Of a stretch of DNA of 64,000 nucleotides, positions 1 to 9,454 are shown in pieces. A program made the position numbers and the translations under genes. Numbering within the stretch: position 1 is the first letter of the stretch; every line of letters starts with the position of its first letter. The DNA lies in assembly GCF_001748085.1 (NCBI RefSeq), contig NZ_BBZK01000009.1, positions 1 to 64,000 on the forward strand, written 5' to 3'. The stretch comes from Streptomyces sp. TP-A0874. GTDB taxonomy: Bacteria > Actinomycetota > Actinomycetes > Streptomycetales > Streptomycetaceae. A model generated the notes under the pieces. It saw nothing but the letters and a program-made list of their open reading frames with translations, made no database searches and had not been told where the DNA came from.

Positions 1-264
1 CGCCCTGATTGCCTGTCCGGCGAGGGGCGGCCGGCGAGCTTGGTCCCTACAACCACAAGTTCATGCAGAGCAGCGACTGCTACCACACGCTTGCCGCGGC
101 CGTGCCCGGTCGCGGGCGAACTCGTCGCACAACTCGGTGTAGCGGCGCAGCGGAAGGAGCGGTGAGCGGACCATCACGAGCGGCAGGGCACCTTCCGGCC
201 CGCCCGCCTCGCGCTCCCCGAGTGGTGTTGCCCCCTCCCGTCGTCCTCCAACGCCACGTGCAGT
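1..264. other. Left edge, no supported gene
   Basis: No open reading frame here looks like a real protein. Several overlapping frames stay open only because of the high GC content. A minus-strand stretch around 80-190 reads like the tail of some protein, but it has no recognisable domain and no start inside the window. Confidence 0.4.
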
Positions 265-1257
265 TCACCCGGTGGTCCGCCGCACCTCGTACATCCGCTC
301 CATCGGAGCGAAACCGAAGGCACGGTTGATGCGCTGCATGGCGGCGTTGCCATCGCCCGTCCAGGTGTGCACTCGGCGGCGGTCGGGGAACTCGCGCTCC
401 AGGAGCCGCAGGTTGTGGGCCTTGAGCGCGACGCCGAGCCGGTGGCCGCGATGGGCCCGCAGCACGAAGGTGTCGTCCTGCAGGACCTCCCCCGCGTTGT
501 CCGCCGGGACGAAGAGCTGGGTGTAGCCCGCGAACTCGCCGTCCGCGCCCCGGACGGCCGTGGTGACCAGCGCCAGACCCTGCATCTCCAGGCGCTGCTC
601 CATCTCACGGATCCGGCCGACGTCCCACTGGGCCGGAGTACGGTCGACACCGCCGGTGGGGACGTCCTGCTCCATCGCGCTGGTCATGCGCGCGTATTCC
701 GCCACGGTCTCCTCAGGGCAGGCACCGACCCAGGAGACGAGGCTGTATCCGCTGTCCGGGGCTGACGGCTGGCCGGCGGACGCGGGCAGTTCGAGGGCCA
801 GGTGGTCCTCCTCGTTCTCGACGGTGAAACCGTGCTTTCGGGCGAACCGCGCCCCGGACCAGGTCTCGCCGGTCTCCCCGGCGGGCACGTAGACCTCCCC
901 CAGCAGCGTGGTACGTCCGGACTCGTCCGCCAACTGCCGGGCCCTCTCGCAGAGCACCGCGCCGACACCCCGATTAGGGTGTGCCGGCGGCACGTTGATA
1001 TCGAGTTCGGCAAGGTGCTCGTTGTCCTGTAGCGGAAGCTCCAGCAGCAGGGTGCCGAGCACCGCGCCGGTGCCGTCGAGCGCGGCGTAGGCGGTGCGGC
1101 GGCGGCGTGAGCCCGGGCTGCGCAGGGAGGTGCCCAGCTCGTCGTACCCGGGCACCAGCGGCACGAGGCGCCCCGCGACAGCCCCCTCGCGCATCGCCGT
1201 GTACTAGCTGTGGAAGACCTCGTCGTCGTGCGGGTCAACCGCGCGGATGGTCGCCAT
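265..1257 (-). pseudogene. GNAT acetyltransferase broken by an in-frame amber codon
   Basis: The protein has two GNAT-like halves; the first carries the acetyl-CoA loop region around HPNRGVGAVLCERA. The longest ATG-initiated frame begins at 1194 and gives 309 residues. Upstream in the same frame lies a natural N-terminus, beginning MATIRAVDPHDDEVFHS with ATG at 1257-1255, and it runs straight into a TAG at 1206-1204 followed by YTAM and the rest of the domain. Relatives of this family usually have a Trp-Tyr pair here, so a TGG to TAG change is the simple explanation. The gene is probably inactive unless translation restarts at 1194 or the stop is read through. The substrate is unknown. It runs towards the left edge and is separated from the AIPR gene by a strong hairpin. 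Confidence 0.7.
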
Positions 1258-1363
1258 GGTCGTCATAGGAGATGATCACCACAACTACCGTGCTCAGCAC
1301 AGAGGTTGCCTTCGAATGGCTGTCCTCGGGAGCACCGAGCAGCGCGGAGCGGCTCGGCTCGGA

Positions 1364-1398
1364 GGCTCGCCGTATGCCGTTCCGGCATACGGCGAGCC
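1364..1398. terminator. Perfect 16-bp hairpin
   Basis: Arms GGCTCGCCGTATGCCG and CGGCATACGGCGAGCC are separated by a 3-nt loop (1380-1382). It lies just downstream of the leftward AIPR gene and upstream of the GNAT gene, so it most likely ends transcription of the AIPR gene. No T-tract follows, as is common for Streptomyces terminators. Confidence 0.75.
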
Positions 1399-1437
1399 CG
1401 GGATATGTACAGCTGGGGTCGGGTGCCGGGACAGCTT

Positions 1438-3615
1438 TTAGGCACTGCTACCAGTCGCAGGGCGACCGGTATCGCCCTCCGGCGCCTCCTCCAGAGCTTC
1501 GAGCGCCCGCCATGCCAGGTCAGCCAGCGTGTCACCGGATGATGTCGTCCAACGCGCGGTCCCCTGGTTGGACACGGGCTGCTTCTTCCATTCGGCCAGC
1601 TCCCATAGGTGGGTGACCAGGCCAGACGGCGAATACTGCTGCCCGTCGATCGCCCAGAGGATTGGCTTGGAACGGTGGTTCACCCAGGTGGCCCGCGCCC
1701 TGCGCTCGTCCTCCGCCAGCCATTCCCGCAGCGCCTCCGCCTCCGCCGGGGAGCCGGCGCTCAGCGCGAGTGGCGTCCCGTTCTCCAGCAGCCCCTGATC
1801 GACGAGGACGGAGACGGCGTTAGGCCGCCGGTGCTTGCGCCGCGCGAAGCTACGACGGTACGTGTCGGGTACCTTGCGGCTCCCCGGTGCGGACAACCCG
1901 GCCACAACATCGTCGGCGAGCTCGCGGCAGCGGTCGATGTCCGCGCATACGGCACGGATCTGCGACCGTACGGTGTAACGGTCGTCGATCGCTGCCATGA
2001 GGGCGGGCAGCAGCCGCTCTACGATCTCCGGCGTCTGCTCGGTGGCCTTCGCACACCATTCCAGTTGGGTGTCCGGTTCGTCGATGGCCCCGGTGTCCAG
2101 TAGGCGGAACACCAGATGGGTGATCAAGTACACGCCGTGCTCGGTCAGAGCGGCGCCCCGTCCCTCATACCGTGAACGCAGCCGGTGGAGGACCCGGCGC
2201 ACCTCACGCAGCACCTGTACCGCGTTCCACAGCAGGTAGGCGCTCGGCTGAGGCCGGAACAGCACGTCGTAGATCCCCTGAGAGCCTCGCTCCCACAGGA
2301 CGTCGAGGGTGACGGCGATCCGGGCCACGTACTGGCTGTCGGGGTGGGCAGAGGCCAGCGCGCAAGCTGCCTCCACCACCGAGCAACCGGTGTCCTGCTG
2401 CAGCTCCAGCTCACTGCGCCGGACGTCGTACTCAAGTCCTAGTTCGGCCCGGAGTTCTTCCCTGATCGACGCCTGCACGGGATCGAGGGCGATGAAGTCG
2501 CGGGCATCTACCCGGTTCTGCCGGTTGGTCGCTTGGGTGATCTCCTTGGCGAAATCCCCCGCCTTGCCCGTCACGATGATCCGCACGCCGACGAGAGCGT
2601 CCTCAGCCGTCTCGTCAGCGGCTACCGCCTCGGCGACCGACCGTACGGTCTGCGCACCGTTCACCACACTGGCATTCCGCAGGGTCAATTCCAGCGGTCT
2701 CCGCTCGGGATGCCGCATGGACGACCGGTTCTCCTGTTCGGCCGACTCGCAGAGCACCGTGACTCCGTTGTTGAAGTACCAGAAGTGCTCGGGCTCCTGT
2801 ATGAGGGTGTCGGTCAGCGCGTTGTTGATAGGTGTCCGACCGAGCGGGTTGCGGATGTTCAGGTTGAACAGGTCCGCCCCGTGCCGCATCCACTCGGCCA
2901 CACATCTGGCTTCAACGACTCCCTGGTACGACCGATACGGCGAGGGGACCGCGAACCAGGGAGAGAGTTCGGCGGTGAGGTCGACGGGCTTGGGTGCCAG
3001 GTCCTGACGTACCGATTCCCATACCTCCGGTGCGAGGATGATCCGGTGGTCGAGCACATCCCCATTGCGGTTGAACTCCTTCTCCCCCGTGGTTAGCGCG
3101 TGCCGGAACCCGTCGGTGACATCGTCGGACCGCATCAGGACGATCACCTGGGTGACGGGGACGGGACCGCTCGCCATCACGTTCTTGGCGTGTTCGGCCA
3201 GTTGCTGGCCGCGGGGGTTGAACTCGGCGAAATCTTCGTCATCGATGAGCCGCAGCCCTGCCAACAGTTCGTGGACTGCCTGCCGTTCGCTGGCAGCACG
3301 ACCGTTCTTGCTCCACTTCGCCTGAACCAAGTAGACGTGCTTCCGAGGGCCGTCCACCACCGCGATGGCGTCGATGCCCTGGTCATCCTTCCCATCGATG
3401 ACGGTGAGAGCGGCTTCCTGCGGAGTGAAGCCGGTGACGATCCTGACGGCCTGCGCGGTCAGCGCCCGGGAGAGCAGGCGCGGCTCCCGCTCGTGCGGGT
3501 GCTTGTCCTCCAGGTCGCTGACGTCGAGCAGTTTCTCGTACGTCGTACGCAACGCCCGTTCGACCTGGCGCACCGCCGCGTCGGTCTCCCCGCCGCCGGA
3601 CTTCTTCGCACTCAT
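1438..3615 (-). CDS. AIPR-family protein (abortive infection phage resistance)
   Basis: The 725-residue protein carries the AIPR core around residues 230-400, including the stretch NIRNPLGRTPINNAL followed by FWYFNNGVTVLCE and NGAQTV, which are hallmarks of the family. Before it, residues 70-105 read GKDDQGIDAIAV followed by VYLVQAKW; this spacing fits a PD-(D/E)xK nuclease-like fold (D and QxK positions). AIPR proteins are known from phage-exclusion loci and from nuclease-linked defence genes. The start ATG at 3615 has a weak GGGAAC ribosome site. It stands alone, in the same direction as the helicase upstream, with about 150 bp between. The defence role is inferred from family and context; the nuclease assignment rests on motif reading only. 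Confidence 0.75.
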   Translation of the reverse strand: MSAKKSGGGETDAAVRQVERALRTTYEKLLDVSDLEDKHPHEREPRLLSRALTAQAVRIVTGFTPQEAALTVIDGKDDQGIDAIAVVDGPRKHVYLVQAKWSKNGRAASERQAVHELLAGLRLIDDEDFAEFNPRGQQLAEHAKNVMASGPVPVTQVIVLMRSDDVTDGFRHALTTGEKEFNRNGDVLDHRIILAPEVWESVRQDLAPKPVDLTAELSPWFAVPSPYRSYQGVVEARCVAEWMRHGADLFNLNIRNPLGRTPINNALTDTLIQEPEHFWYFNNGVTVLCESAEQENRSSMRHPERRPLELTLRNASVVNGAQTVRSVAEAVAADETAEDALVGVRIIVTGKAGDFAKEITQATNRQNRVDARDFIALDPVQASIREELRAELGLEYDVRRSELELQQDTGCSVVEAACALASAHPDSQYVARIAVTLDVLWERGSQGIYDVLFRPQPSAYLLWNAVQVLREVRRVLHRLRSRYEGRGAALTEHGVYLITHLVFRLLDTGAIDEPDTQLEWCAKATEQTPEIVERLLPALMAAIDDRYTVRSQIRAVCADIDRCRELADDVVAGLSAPGSRKVPDTYRRSFARRKHRRPNAVSVLVDQGLLENGTPLALSAGSPAEAEALREWLAEDERRARATWVNHRSKPILWAIDGQQYSPSGLVTHLWELAEWKKQPVSNQGTARWTTSSGDTLADLAWRALEALEEAPEGDTGRPATGSSA

Positions 3616-3767
3616 CGCCTGTTCCCCTCCCGCGGGTTGTGCGGCTCATACCTCCACACAACTGATCCCCGTAGTCTGACGCTTGCGCAATGTCACCATC
3701 AACGCAGTGTCATCACCAACTGGCCCGCTTTGAGGGCGTTCCGCGTTCCCTTCTTCCTTCGGCGTTC

Positions 3768-5897
3768 TCAGACACCAGCTATCGGGAGGAAGGGGCTCGG
3801 CTTCCCCGACCATGACACGTAGAGGCTGTCCCGGGCGCGTGTGCAGGCGACGAACAGCAGGCAGCGCTCGGCCAGCAGATCCGTCTCGTGCTGGAGACGG
3901 TCCACTTCCGGTGGCGTGACCGCCTTGGGGAACGGAAGAGCACCGTCATGCGCTCCGACCACCGCGACACAGCGGTATTCGAGCCCCTTGAAGGCGTGCA
4001 TGGTGCCGACATTGACCGCCTCCGCGGAGGTGGCGGCATCACCGCGGAGCCTTACCGCGGCTATGCCCTTGCTGCGTAGGGCTTCCACCACCTGGTCGCA
4101 CACCTTGTTGAAGCGGGCGCTCACGCCGATCTCGCCCGGGGCGATTCCGCTGTCGAGCCACTGGCGGACCTGTTCCACCAGGGCGTTGAGCTCGGCCTGG
4201 GCGGTGTCCGCCGCGTGGGTCCGTGGACCGTTGCCGTGCAGAGCGGAGCGGTAGCCGAGCAGGGTGTCGTGGCGGGATTCGTCTGCCAGTTCCTCGAACC
4301 GGCGGCCATGAAGCAGGGCGGTCGCCCACTTGAGGATCTCGTGAGTGGAGCGGTAGTTCTTCCGCATCTTCGTCGAGCGCCCGGTGACTTTGATGCCTAC
4401 GTTCCTCAGCGAGACCTTCGAATCGTAGATGCGCTGGTGCGGGTCGCCCGCGATGAACAGGTCGTCCGGTCGCTCAGGCGCCGCCGCGCGCAGCAGCCGC
4501 CACTGGGCCGGGTGGAGGTCCTGCGCCTCGTCTACGACGATGTGCCGGTAGCGGGGACCGTCTGCGCCCAGCACGTCGGCTGCCTCGGCGCAGGTCCCGA
4601 GGTATGTTCGCAGGCCTTCGGCGGCCAAGCGCTCGGTGAACTCCTCGATGGTGCGCCATACGAGCGCCCGGGCGGGAACCGGCAACGCGCTGCCGCGTCC
4701 TCGGCGCTCGCTCGCCTCGTACTGGTCCTGCGTACGGAGGTCCTGCGCGAGGACCACGTGCTTGTACTCCTGGGCGAGGAACTGGGCTGTTCCGGTGAAG
4801 CCGGTGGCTCGGGCCGCCGTCTCCCAGCGCGGGCGCTCCTCCCCACCCCGCAGGGGTCTGCGCGATGTCGACAGGACGCGTCCCGCGAAGGCGTCGACCG
4901 TCATGATGTCCACCCGGTCCCGCAGAGCCTCGTCCTCGACGAGCGACGCCAAGCCGGCGCGGAGGGCCGCGACCAGGGCGTTGGTGTAGGTGGTGAGCAG
5001 GATCCGGTCGCCGTCGCGCAGATGGCGCAGCAGGTGGCGGACCCGGTGCAGGGCGACCACGGTCTTGCCGGTCCCCGGCCCGCCGGTGACCTGCGTCGGC
5101 CCGGAGTAGGAGGCGCGGTAGGCGACCTTGTGCTGGGAGGGGTGGAGAAAGACCCGCCAGGCCTCGAACGGCTTGTCGAGGATGTCGTGGAGTTCCTCGG
5201 ACGCGGTGACGACGGCGATACGGGTCGAGGTGCGGTGGATGGCGGTCTCGTAGTCGGCGGTGTCGACGGGTTCGGCCGACCGGCCCGCGAGGTTCACGGC
5301 CACCAGGTCGCGCCAGACCTCTTCCACGCTGAAGCCCGCGGCCAGATACTCCAGTACCTCGCGCTGGTCCTGGGGGAAGGCGGGGGCGAATACCTCCAGT
5401 TGCTCGGGGTTGGTGAGCGCCCGCGCTTGGCGCAGTGTGATGTCGTCGATTCCGAGGGCTGCCAGGTCACCGTCGGAGAACTTGGCGAAGAGCCGTTGTT
5501 CGGGGGCAGGAGCGATCCGTTCGTAGGCAGGGGTCAGTTCGTCGAGCAGGGCGATGTCGCGGATCTCCACGGCCTGGGTGACGGTGTTGATGCTCGCCTT
5601 CTGTTTGACGGCCCAGGCGATGGCCTTGTCGTGCGGCATCACACGCAGCAGTACGAAGGTCTGGCCGCTGGCCGGGGCCAGTACGACACCCCGTACGCCC
5701 TGGGAGACCCGGATGGTGCGGATGTGAGGGTCACGGGCTCTCTTCAACGATTCCAGTTTGAGGCCTGGATCCTTGAAGAGCTGGTCGAGGGTGAGGTGTT
5801 CGAATTTCTCCCAGGCGGCGAAGACGCCCTGCCTGACGGCGCCGTCCAACTTGCCCAGTTGGGCGCAGAAGGCGATGTCGAAGGCGAGGTGCGGCAT
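3768..5897 (-). CDS. UvrD-like superfamily 1 helicase with RelE-like N-terminal domain
   Basis: A 709-residue protein. Residues 1-115 look like a RelE/ParE-type fold: an alpha-helical start, then RDPHIRTIRV, GVRGVVLAP and FVLLRVMPHDKAIAW strands. The helicase part begins near 215, with Walker A GGPGTGKT at 272-279, the DEAQD box (VVDEAQDLHPAQW) near 465, and C-terminal motifs GTMHAFKGLEYRCVAVV and ACTRARDSLYV. It should be an ATP-dependent DNA translocase. The RelE-like domain lacks the textbook toxin catalytic set as far as I can see, so it may serve as a nucleic-acid or ribosome-binding module. The kinase gene lies 43 bp upstream in the same direction, so the two may be co-transcribed. Defence is plausible from the neighbourhood, not proven. 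Confidence 0.8.
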   Translation of the reverse strand: MPHLAFDIAFCAQLGKLDGAVRQGVFAAWEKFEHLTLDQLFKDPGLKLESLKRARDPHIRTIRVSQGVRGVVLAPASGQTFVLLRVMPHDKAIAWAVKQKASINTVTQAVEIRDIALLDELTPAYERIAPAPEQRLFAKFSDGDLAALGIDDITLRQARALTNPEQLEVFAPAFPQDQREVLEYLAAGFSVEEVWRDLVAVNLAGRSAEPVDTADYETAIHRTSTRIAVVTASEELHDILDKPFEAWRVFLHPSQHKVAYRASYSGPTQVTGGPGTGKTVVALHRVRHLLRHLRDGDRILLTTYTNALVAALRAGLASLVEDEALRDRVDIMTVDAFAGRVLSTSRRPLRGGEERPRWETAARATGFTGTAQFLAQEYKHVVLAQDLRTQDQYEASERRGRGSALPVPARALVWRTIEEFTERLAAEGLRTYLGTCAEAADVLGADGPRYRHIVVDEAQDLHPAQWRLLRAAAPERPDDLFIAGDPHQRIYDSKVSLRNVGIKVTGRSTKMRKNYRSTHEILKWATALLHGRRFEELADESRHDTLLGYRSALHGNGPRTHAADTAQAELNALVEQVRQWLDSGIAPGEIGVSARFNKVCDQVVEALRSKGIAAVRLRGDAATSAEAVNVGTMHAFKGLEYRCVAVVGAHDGALPFPKAVTPPEVDRLQHETDLLAERCLLFVACTRARDSLYVSWSGKPSPFLPIAGV

Positions 5898-5940
5898 GGT
5901 GGTGGTCCCTCTCTGTCTGGTCAGTGCGCCGTGAGCGCCC

Positions 5941-7602
5941 TCAGCCGCTCGCGGGCCCGTCGAGCCCGAGGCGGACGACGGCCAACGTCTCCGTGATCTC
6001 GGCCGTCAGTTCGTCGTCCGGTCCGAGGACCAGCAGCAGGTCCTGGTGGAGGGGTTCCAGGAGCTGGAGGGCTTCGGCGGCCCGCCCCTGGGCCAGCAGC
6101 AGCATGGCGATGTCACGGCGGAGGACGACCGCCTCCTCGCTGACGTCGCTGTCCACCGACCGCACCACGTCGAGTACGTCCCACAGTGCGGCGAGCGCGT
6201 CGGTGACCTCGCCCATTTCCGCGCGGCACCTGGCCGCCTGGGCGCGGCAGTCCAGTGCCTGCCTGCTGGTGGGCCCGAGAGTGCGAGCGTAAGCATCGGC
6301 GAGTGCCTCGAACTCGGGGAGGGCGGCCCGGAGGTCACCGCCGAGCAGCCGGCTCACTGCCCGCCGCAGGCGCAGTCCGAGGACGGCCTTGTTGTCGCTG
6401 CCGAGGGCGCGGGCCGCGGGTCCCGTCAGCTCGCCGACGACCTCGGCGGCCTGGCTGTACCGCTCCTCCTCCATGAGCGCGCCATAGTGCTCGTGCACGG
6501 CCTTGAGCTGCTCTCGCAGAGCGTCGGGCAGCGGGGCGGGGACACCAGCACTGGAGTTCTCGGGGCGGAAGCGTCCGGCGCTACCGCGGGGACGGGGTGC
6601 GTACGGCTGCCGGAAGATCCCAGTCGGGTCCGGGACCTGGGCCGGTACGGTCTCCGGCGGTGCGGGCCGCTCGCCCGGCGACGGCAGATGCGGCCGGAGC
6701 CGCTCGTACACTTCCTGGATGTCCGCGGGCCGCTCTTCGGGGACTTTCCGCAGCAGGTGCAGAACGAGGGCTTCGAGGTCGACCGGTACGTCGGGGCGCA
6801 ACTTCCGCAGCGGCGTCGGCTCATCGTTGACGTGCCGGTACATCAGCAGGAACTCGCTGTCCTCGGTGAATACAAGTCGACCGCTGAGGAGTTCATGCAG
6901 GACGCAGCCGAGGGCGTACAGGTCGGCCCGGGGCGTGATCTGGCCGCCGCGCACCTGTTCCGGTGACATGTACTGGTAGGTGCCGATGGGGCTGCCGGTG
7001 GCCGTCAGCTTCGTGACATCGGTGCGCAGCATGGCGGCGATGCCGAAGTCGAGGACCTTCACCGTGCCGTCCCGAGCCACCAGGACGTTGCTCGGCTTCA
7101 GATCCCGGTGGATCACCGGTACTTCGTGTGCCCAGGACAGCACGGTGGCGACCTGCGCCGCGACGGCCACCGCCCAGCTGACCGGCAGCGGCTTGGCCTG
7201 TTGCTCCTGCCCGCCCGGCCGGATGTACGCGGTGAGCGGCACCCCGTCCACGAGCTCCATCACCAGGTACAGGTTCTCGTAGGTGTCGTCGAGGACGGCA
7301 TCGTAGACCTGCGGCACTCCGGGGTGCCGGATGCGGGCGGTGACCCTGGCCTCCCGCTTGAACCGTTTCGCGAACTCCTCGGCGAGCGCTGGTGAGGTGA
7401 CGGACTGGCGGCGGATCAGCTTGACGGCGATCGGGCGGTCGAGGACGGCGTCGTACCCTCGCCAGACCTCTCCCATGCCGCCGTGGCTGATCGGTTCGAG
7501 GAGTTCGTAGCGTCCCGAGATGGGTCTGTCCGGCACCGTGCCCCCGTCGAGCGTCCTCACCCGGCGCCCGCGTTCACCCGGCGCCGGCCTCTTGTGGTCC
7601 AC
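5941..7602 (-). CDS. Cytosolic Hanks-type Ser/Thr protein kinase with TPR-like C-terminus
   Basis: The kinase domain covers about residues 30-300: RYELLEPISHGGMGEVW (glycine loop), IAVKLI (ATP lysine), HRDLKPSNVL (catalytic loop), LDFGIA (DFG), then SPIGTYQYMSPEQVRGG (activation segment). A proline-rich linker follows, then about 190 residues of helical repeats (ALGSDNKAVLGLRLR, RTLGPTSRQALDCRAQ, LLVLGPDDELTAEI) that resemble TPRs. There is no transmembrane helix and no PASTA domain, so this is not a PknB-type cell-wall sensor. The start is GTG at 7602; a second in-frame GTG at 7536, just before the kinase domain and after a G-rich site, is also possible. It sits 43 bp upstream of the helicase gene and may share its transcript. 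Confidence 0.88.
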   Translation of the reverse strand: MDHKRPAPGERGRRVRTLDGGTVPDRPISGRYELLEPISHGGMGEVWRGYDAVLDRPIAVKLIRRQSVTSPALAEEFAKRFKREARVTARIRHPGVPQVYDAVLDDTYENLYLVMELVDGVPLTAYIRPGGQEQQAKPLPVSWAVAVAAQVATVLSWAHEVPVIHRDLKPSNVLVARDGTVKVLDFGIAAMLRTDVTKLTATGSPIGTYQYMSPEQVRGGQITPRADLYALGCVLHELLSGRLVFTEDSEFLLMYRHVNDEPTPLRKLRPDVPVDLEALVLHLLRKVPEERPADIQEVYERLRPHLPSPGERPAPPETVPAQVPDPTGIFRQPYAPRPRGSAGRFRPENSSAGVPAPLPDALREQLKAVHEHYGALMEEERYSQAAEVVGELTGPAARALGSDNKAVLGLRLRRAVSRLLGGDLRAALPEFEALADAYARTLGPTSRQALDCRAQAARCRAEMGEVTDALAALWDVLDVVRSVDSDVSEEAVVLRRDIAMLLLAQGRAAEALQLLEPLHQDLLLVLGPDDELTAEITETLAVVRLGLDGPASG

Positions 7603-7647
7603 CGCCAGCTTCCCCGGGCCGGCGATCTTCCGTCCAGCCGTTCGCGG

Positions 7648-7725
7648 TCACTCGCCAGGGGTTGGCCGGTTCGGATCGGTGAGGCTCGCACACCGCCCAA
7701 GTGGTCCTGGCCAAGAGGCATCGGC
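7648..7725 (-). pseudogene. 3' remnant of a second ATP-binding regulator gene
   Basis: About 75 bp nearly repeat the 3' end of the ATP-binding gene at 11034-11546, including the sequence for TDPNRPTPG and the stop codon. Here one extra base interrupts the frame: the codons for WAVCE are in one frame and TDPNRPTPGE-stop is in another. No 5' part of the gene survives nearby. It reads as a decayed copy left by duplication or by recombination between paralogues. Confidence 0.6.
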
Positions 7726-7799
7726 GTGAGGGGGCCGAATCCCAACTGACTGCGCGAGAGCCGTTTCCCGAACTGGCAGACGGTCGCCCGGGCCGACAA

Positions 7800-8088
7800 C
7801 CCCCCTCGGCCAATACCAACGACTCGCGACGCTGCGTCGAGTGCTCACCGACGGCAGCAGCGATCCCCTCGCCCGACTCGCCGGCTGCCTGGTCCTCCTC
7901 CACTTCGCCCAACCGGTAAGCCGATCGTCTGCCGGCCCACCGACGAAGTCCTCCGTGACGACACCCACGTCCCGCTGCGGCTCGGCGACCCTCCCTCGCC
8001 GGTCCCGGAGCCCGCCGCGACGCTTCTGCTGGACTACATCACTGCCCTGCCCAGCAGAACAGCCGCAGTGAACGTGAAGTACTGCTGA
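7800..8088 (+). pseudogene. Frameshifted remnant, possibly of an integrase-like protein
   Basis: Two frames together give one continuous protein-like segment: QYQRLATLRRVLTDGSSD, ARLAGCLVLLHFAQPVSR, then, after a shift near 7923, IVCRPTDEVLRDDTH, PLRLGDPPSPVPEP and ATLLLDYI, ending at TGA 8086-8088. Restoring one base between the codons for SR and IV rejoins the frames. The pattern resembles, from memory, C-terminal parts of tyrosine-recombinase-like proteins carried on Streptomyces genomic islands; the tyrosine motif itself is not present. It is certainly not an intact gene. The other half of this 620-bp gap holds the ATP-binding remnant. Confidence 0.45.
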
Positions 8089-8224
8089 CTCTTTCCCGGC
8101 CGCCGCGGACACACTCGCGACGAGGGCCTTACTTACGCTATTGCGCAACTGGAGAATGGTAGGTTCCGCGTCGTACGGGATTACGTGCGGCCCTCCGGGC
8201 ACCCCCGGAGCGGAGGAGGACGTG

Positions 8225-9406
8225 ATGGGGCTCACGGACGCCTGGGAAGTCCGGGCGAAGCGTCGGCGCTTCCGGTCGTCTATCGGTCCGGTCCTGCGAC
8301 AGCTGGACTGGCCGCTGCTTGCCGCCTCGGTCACGTTGTCGGTCTTCGGCGTGCTGCTGGTCTACTCCGCGACCCGGGGGCGCCCCCAGTTGACGGACGG
8401 CGACCCATACGCCTTCCTGACGCACCAAGTGGTCAACACCGTGATCGGGGTCGCCCTGGCCGTCGGCGTCGTACGGCTGGGTCAGCGTCGGCTTCGCGAC
8501 TTCGTACCCATCCTCTACGGCATCACCCTGTTGCTGGTCCTGCTGGTGCTGACCCCGGTGGGCACCACCGTCAACGGGGCGCGGCGCTGGCTAATGATCG
8601 CCGGAATGTCCGTCCAGCCCGCCGAGTTCGTCAAGATCACCATCGTGCTGGCCATGGCCACACTGCTGGCCACCAAGGTGGACGCCGGCACCCGGCCACG
8701 CCCGGATGCCCGCAGCGTCCTGGAGTCCCTGGCGGTGGCGGGCGCTCCCGCCCTGCTCGTCCTGCTCACGCCTGACTTCGGTCAGTTCATGGGCATCGGT
8801 GTGATCGTACTCGGGGTGTTGCTCGCCTCCGACGCCTCGGCCGGCTGGAGTATCGGACTGCTGACGGCCGGCGCCGTCGGAGCTGTGGTCGTGTGGCAGC
8901 TGCACTTGCTGGACCAGTACCAGATCGACCGTTTCGCCGCGTTCGCCGATCCGGCCCTGGATCCGGCCGGGGTGGGTTACAACGCCAGTCAGGCTCGGAT
9001 CGCGATTGGGGCTGGTGGCCTGACCGGGCAGGGGCTGTTCCGCGGTGCGCAGACGACCGGGCAGTTCGTGCCCGAGCAGCAGACCGACTTCGTCTTCAGT
9101 GTGGCGGGGGAGGAACTGGGTTTCGTGGGTGCCGGGGCGCTGATCGCGCTACTCGGTGTGGTGCTGTGGCGTGCGCTGCGTATCGCCCGTGACTGCCCAG
9201 ACCTGTACGGGACGGTGGTCGCGGCCGGGATCGTGGCCTGGCTGGCCTTCCAGGCGTTCCAGAACATCGGTATGAATCTCGGCATCATGCCGGTCACCGG
9301 ACTGCCGCTGCCGTTCGTCAGCTACGGCGGCTCGTCGATTTTCGCTGCCTGGATTGCTGTGGGCGTCCTGCAGGGCATCCGGCTGCAACGCCCGCTGTCC
9401 GGGTGA
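8225..9406 (+). CDS. FtsW/RodA/SpoVE-family SEDS protein
   Basis: A membrane protein of 393 residues with about ten hydrophobic segments from residue 25 on. The signature PVTGLPLPFVSYGGSS near the C-terminus is diagnostic of SEDS peptidoglycan polymerases, as are the internal GARRWL and EFVKI motifs (NGARRWLMIAG, QPAEFVKITIVL). SEDS proteins polymerise glycan strands from lipid II together with a class B penicillin-binding protein. The start ATG at 8225 (or the adjacent GTG at 8222) follows a strong GGAGGAGG site at about 8212-8219. There is no penicillin-binding protein or division gene next to it, so this is an extra copy outside the normal division cluster. Confidence 0.9.
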   Translation: MGLTDAWEVRAKRRRFRSSIGPVLRQLDWPLLAASVTLSVFGVLLVYSATRGRPQLTDGDPYAFLTHQVVNTVIGVALAVGVVRLGQRRLRDFVPILYGITLLLVLLVLTPVGTTVNGARRWLMIAGMSVQPAEFVKITIVLAMATLLATKVDAGTRPRPDARSVLESLAVAGAPALLVLLTPDFGQFMGIGVIVLGVLLASDASAGWSIGLLTAGAVGAVVVWQLHLLDQYQIDRFAAFADPALDPAGVGYNASQARIAIGAGGLTGQGLFRGAQTTGQFVPEQQTDFVFSVAGEELGFVGAGALIALLGVVLWRALRIARDCPDLYGTVVAAGIVAWLAFQAFQNIGMNLGIMPVTGLPLPFVSYGGSSIFAAWIAVGVLQGIRLQRPLSG

Positions 9407-9454
9407 TCCCGGTGGAGTGGCCGCCTTCGGTTACCGTACCGGTCACTTCATGAG

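Noticed and set aside
4215..5996. A 593-codon plus-strand frame across the helicase gene
   Set aside because: It is the antisense shadow of a protein with clear helicase motifs.
7648..8334. A 228-codon minus-strand frame upstream of ftsW
   Set aside because: Only its last few codons match the ATP-binding gene; the rest matches nothing and lies antisense to the other remnant.
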